Part shown: piece by piece, positions 3,506-5,094 of the stretch
Position numbering within the stretch: the stretch's first letter is position 1
Layout: every line of letters starts with the position of its first letter
Origin: JBEKCP01 sp050014815
Lineage (GTDB): Bacteria > Planctomycetota > Planctomycetia > Pirellulales > Thermoguttaceae
Assembly (NCBI GenBank): GCA_050014815.1
Contig: JBEKCP010000444.1
Location: forward strand, 1-5,094
DNA: 5,094 bases
Direction: 5' to 3'
Program-made: the position numbers and the translations under genes
The notes under the pieces: generated by a model
What the model was told of the DNA's origin: nothing
Database searches by the model: none
What the model saw: only the letters and a program-made list of their open reading frames with translations

Positions 3506-4900
3506 GTGGACTCGAAAAAGGCCCTGTACGGTCTGGTGGCCCTGGTGTGGGCGCTGGTTTCGGCGCCTGTGGCGGGGCAGCGGGTCCAGTTCCCGACGAT
3601 GGTCTCTCCCGCGGACACGCCCCCGGCCGCGTCGGCCGGCCCGACACCGGGCTGGACGGCGACCTCGCCAAGTCCTGTAACTCCCTATGGATCAATAATT
3701 TACGCTCAGGGTGCACCATCGCCGGTCGGCCCGGGGGCAGCAGGTGCCGCGCCGGCCCCAGGCGGCACCATGCCGATGCTGCCGCCATCGCCCACGGTGC
3801 CGCTGAGCACTCCCGGCGCCCCGTCGACGTTTGCTCCCACGCCGCCCGGCGGCCTGACGCCTGGCACGATGACCTATGGACCGGGGACGGTCGCCCCACC
3901 GTCGGGTGGGACCGCTTTCGGGCCAGCCCCCATGGCAACCCTCAACGGCACCATTGGGCCCCCGCCGGCAGGCTGGGATCCATACGCGCCGCCCGGCGGA
4001 GGGTCATCCAGCCTGCTCGGCCAGGACCCCTATCTCTCGCCCGGTCAGTTCCAGCTCTCGCCGATGTTCAACCAGGTGTACCGCTTGCTGAAGGACGTGT
4101 CGCTCGATTATCACTGGTTCTCCGGGCACGGCAGCAATCCGAAGCAGTTGGGAATCAACGACGTGGACCTGGCAGCCAGCTTCAACGTGCCGATGCCCTA
4201 CTCGCCGCAGACGCCGGTGATCGTCACGCCCGGTTTCGCCTTCCATTTCTGGGACGGGCCGAAGTCGGTCGCGCCAGCCTTCGCCGACATGCCGCCCCAG
4301 ACCTTCGATGCGTTTCTCAATGCGAGATGGACCCCGAAATTGAACGAACTGCTCAAGGCTGAGTTGGAAGTCCAGACGGGCGTCTATTCCGATTTCCGGC
4401 AACTCAACGGCGACAGCCTTCGGGTGACGGGCAAAGGCATGTTCGTCCTGTCGTACTCGCCGGGCATCCAAGTCAAGGGGGGCGTGTGGTACCTGGATCG
4501 CGAGCAGGTAAAGCTCCTCCCGGCCGGCGGCATCGTCTGGACCCCCGATCCGTTCAACCAGGACACCCGCTTCGAGATTCTCTTTCCGAATCCCAGCTTC
4601 CACCAACGGCTGAGGACCATCAACAACACGGAATGGTGGTGGTATGTGTCGGGCGATTACGGCGGCGACACGTGGACGATCAAGCGGACCGAGGGCCCCG
4701 CCGCCGGCGCCGTGGACCTGGTCGACTACAACGACATCCGGGTTGCCGTCGGACTGGAATTCAAGCGGCTCAACAGCGGTCTGACGGGCCTGTTCGAGGC
4801 CGGCGGGGCCTTCGACCGGGAACTGGCCTACCGCAGTCTCTCGCCGGCGACCTTTCGGCCTCAGTCCGCCTTCTTCCTGCGGGCCGGCGTGGTGTTCTGA
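3506..4900 (+). CDS. Planctomycete-type outer-membrane beta-barrel protein (DUF6268-like)
   Basis: From GTG 3506 the product is 464 residues. Residues 1-24 form a signal peptide (MDSKK, a hydrophobic run, then VAG before Gln25). Residues 25-175 are a Pro/Gly/Ser/Ala-rich, low-complexity region. Residues about 178-464 show the alternating aromatic/polar pattern of a beta-barrel: LGINDVDLAASFNVPMP, VTPGFAFHFWDGP, TGVYSDF, GVWYLDREQVKLLPAGG, EWWWYVSGDYGG, and a final strand FFLRAGVVF ending in Phe, the usual outer-membrane insertion signature. These segments resemble a planctomycete outer-membrane family that I believe is DUF6268; the name is from memory and less certain than the barrel call. 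Substrate is unknown. It has its own promoter and palindrome upstream and a second exported-protein gene one base after its stop. Confidence 0.8.
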   Translation: MDSKKALYGLVALVWALVSAPVAGQRVQFPTMVSPADTPPAASAGPTPGWTATSPSPVTPYGSIIYAQGAPSPVGPGAAGAAPAPGGTMPMLPPSPTVPLSTPGAPSTFAPTPPGGLTPGTMTYGPGTVAPPSGGTAFGPAPMATLNGTIGPPPAGWDPYAPPGGGSSSLLGQDPYLSPGQFQLSPMFNQVYRLLKDVSLDYHWFSGHGSNPKQLGINDVDLAASFNVPMPYSPQTPVIVTPGFAFHFWDGPKSVAPAFADMPPQTFDAFLNARWTPKLNELLKAELEVQTGVYSDFRQLNGDSLRVTGKGMFVLSYSPGIQVKGGVWYLDREQVKLLPAGGIVWTPDPFNQDTRFEILFPNPSFHQRLRTINNTEWWWYVSGDYGGDTWTIKRTEGPAAGAVDLVDYNDIRVAVGLEFKRLNSGLTGLFEAGGAFDRELAYRSLSPATFRPQSAFFLRAGVVF

Positions 4901-4901
4901 A

Positions 4902-5094
4902 ATGGTAGCCAGCGTCCTGTTACTGGCCGCGATCCTCCCGGGGCTGAGCCCCGAGGACGATGCCCTCCGGCCGGTACTGCCCCCTACCGAGATTGTCGGT
5001 CCCGCCGCGTTGCCTCCCTGGCCGAGCGAGCCGTTGGCCGCTGCGGAAGACCCGGATATGCCGCGGGATGCACGGCCCGGCGCGTTTCAGAAGA
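4902..5094 (+). CDS. N-terminus of an exported protein, possibly a second barrel (partial)
   Basis: ATG at 4902 opens a frame that stays open for 64 codons to the window edge. It begins MVASVLLLAAILPG, a short hydrophobic signal-like segment lacking the usual Arg/Lys, then a Pro/Ala-rich stretch and DARPGAFQK at the edge. Third codon positions are mostly G or C. The start follows the barrel stop (TGA 4898-4900) by one base and has no Shine-Dalgarno, so translation is probably coupled to the upstream gene. The DARPGAFQK segment resembles, from memory, the start of the barrel in planctomycete outer-membrane proteins of the same type as the upstream gene; this paralogy is a guess. The C-terminus is outside the window. 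Confidence 0.65.
   Translation, partial: MVASVLLLAAILPGLSPEDDALRPVLPPTEIVGPAALPPWPSEPLAAAEDPDMPRDARPGAFQK

Noticed and set aside
3460..4362. Plus-strand open frame of 300 codons overlapping the barrel gene
   Set aside because: Shadow frame: low-complexity Arg/Gly/Pro translation, while the barrel frame has a signal peptide, barrel strands and a C-terminal Phe.
1..5094. CRISPR array, tRNA, rRNA or insertion sequence
   Set aside because: No regularly spaced repeats, no cloverleaf or rRNA-like stretch, and no transposase motifs were found on either strand.

Overview
The window is about two-thirds G+C and reads as a Planctomycetota chromosome, probably near Pirellulales. That placement is an inference from three things: an outer-membrane barrel of a type I associate with planctomycetes, a small Cys-containing lipoprotein with signal-bearing Pro-rich neighbours, and dispersed palindromes built on a GCGGGCGGGC core between genes. 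No phage, plasmid, transposase, CRISPR array, tRNA or rRNA is visible.

Layout, left to right. Positions 2-49 hold the last codons of an unidentified plus-strand gene. A long imperfect inverted repeat (52-109) follows, then a small zincin-type metallopeptidase gene (122-517, +) with a TTG start. Converging on it with a 5-nt gap is a minus-strand pair: a double DUF3467 protein (1204-1929) followed by a secreted charged/proline-rich protein (523-1176), 27 nt apart and probably co-transcribed. A 218-nt gap with a candidate minus-strand promoter separates this pair from a small minus-strand lipoprotein gene (2148-2408). Upstream of that, after a 153-nt spacer of unusually low GC, is the biotin-protein ligase gene birA (2562-3347, -).

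The divergent region between birA and the next gene (3348-3505) holds a second copy of the long inverted repeat (3351-3404), a perfect 16-bp palindrome (3424-3439) and a sigma70-like promoter (3441-3469). These precede a plus-strand outer-membrane beta-barrel gene (3506-4900). One nucleotide after its stop, another exported-protein gene starts (4902) and runs off the window; it may be a second protein of the same class.

The genes do not form one pathway. BirA is cytoplasmic housekeeping, the zincin is a soluble protein of unknown substrate, and the other proteins are envelope or exported proteins or proteins of unknown function. I see no clear undescribed multi-gene system. The observations most worth a second look are the repeat copies sitting directly against the two start codons that lack a Shine-Dalgarno sequence, the tandem DUF3467 protein, and the palindrome abutting the barrel promoter. 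No gene-free stretch exceeds 300 bases.
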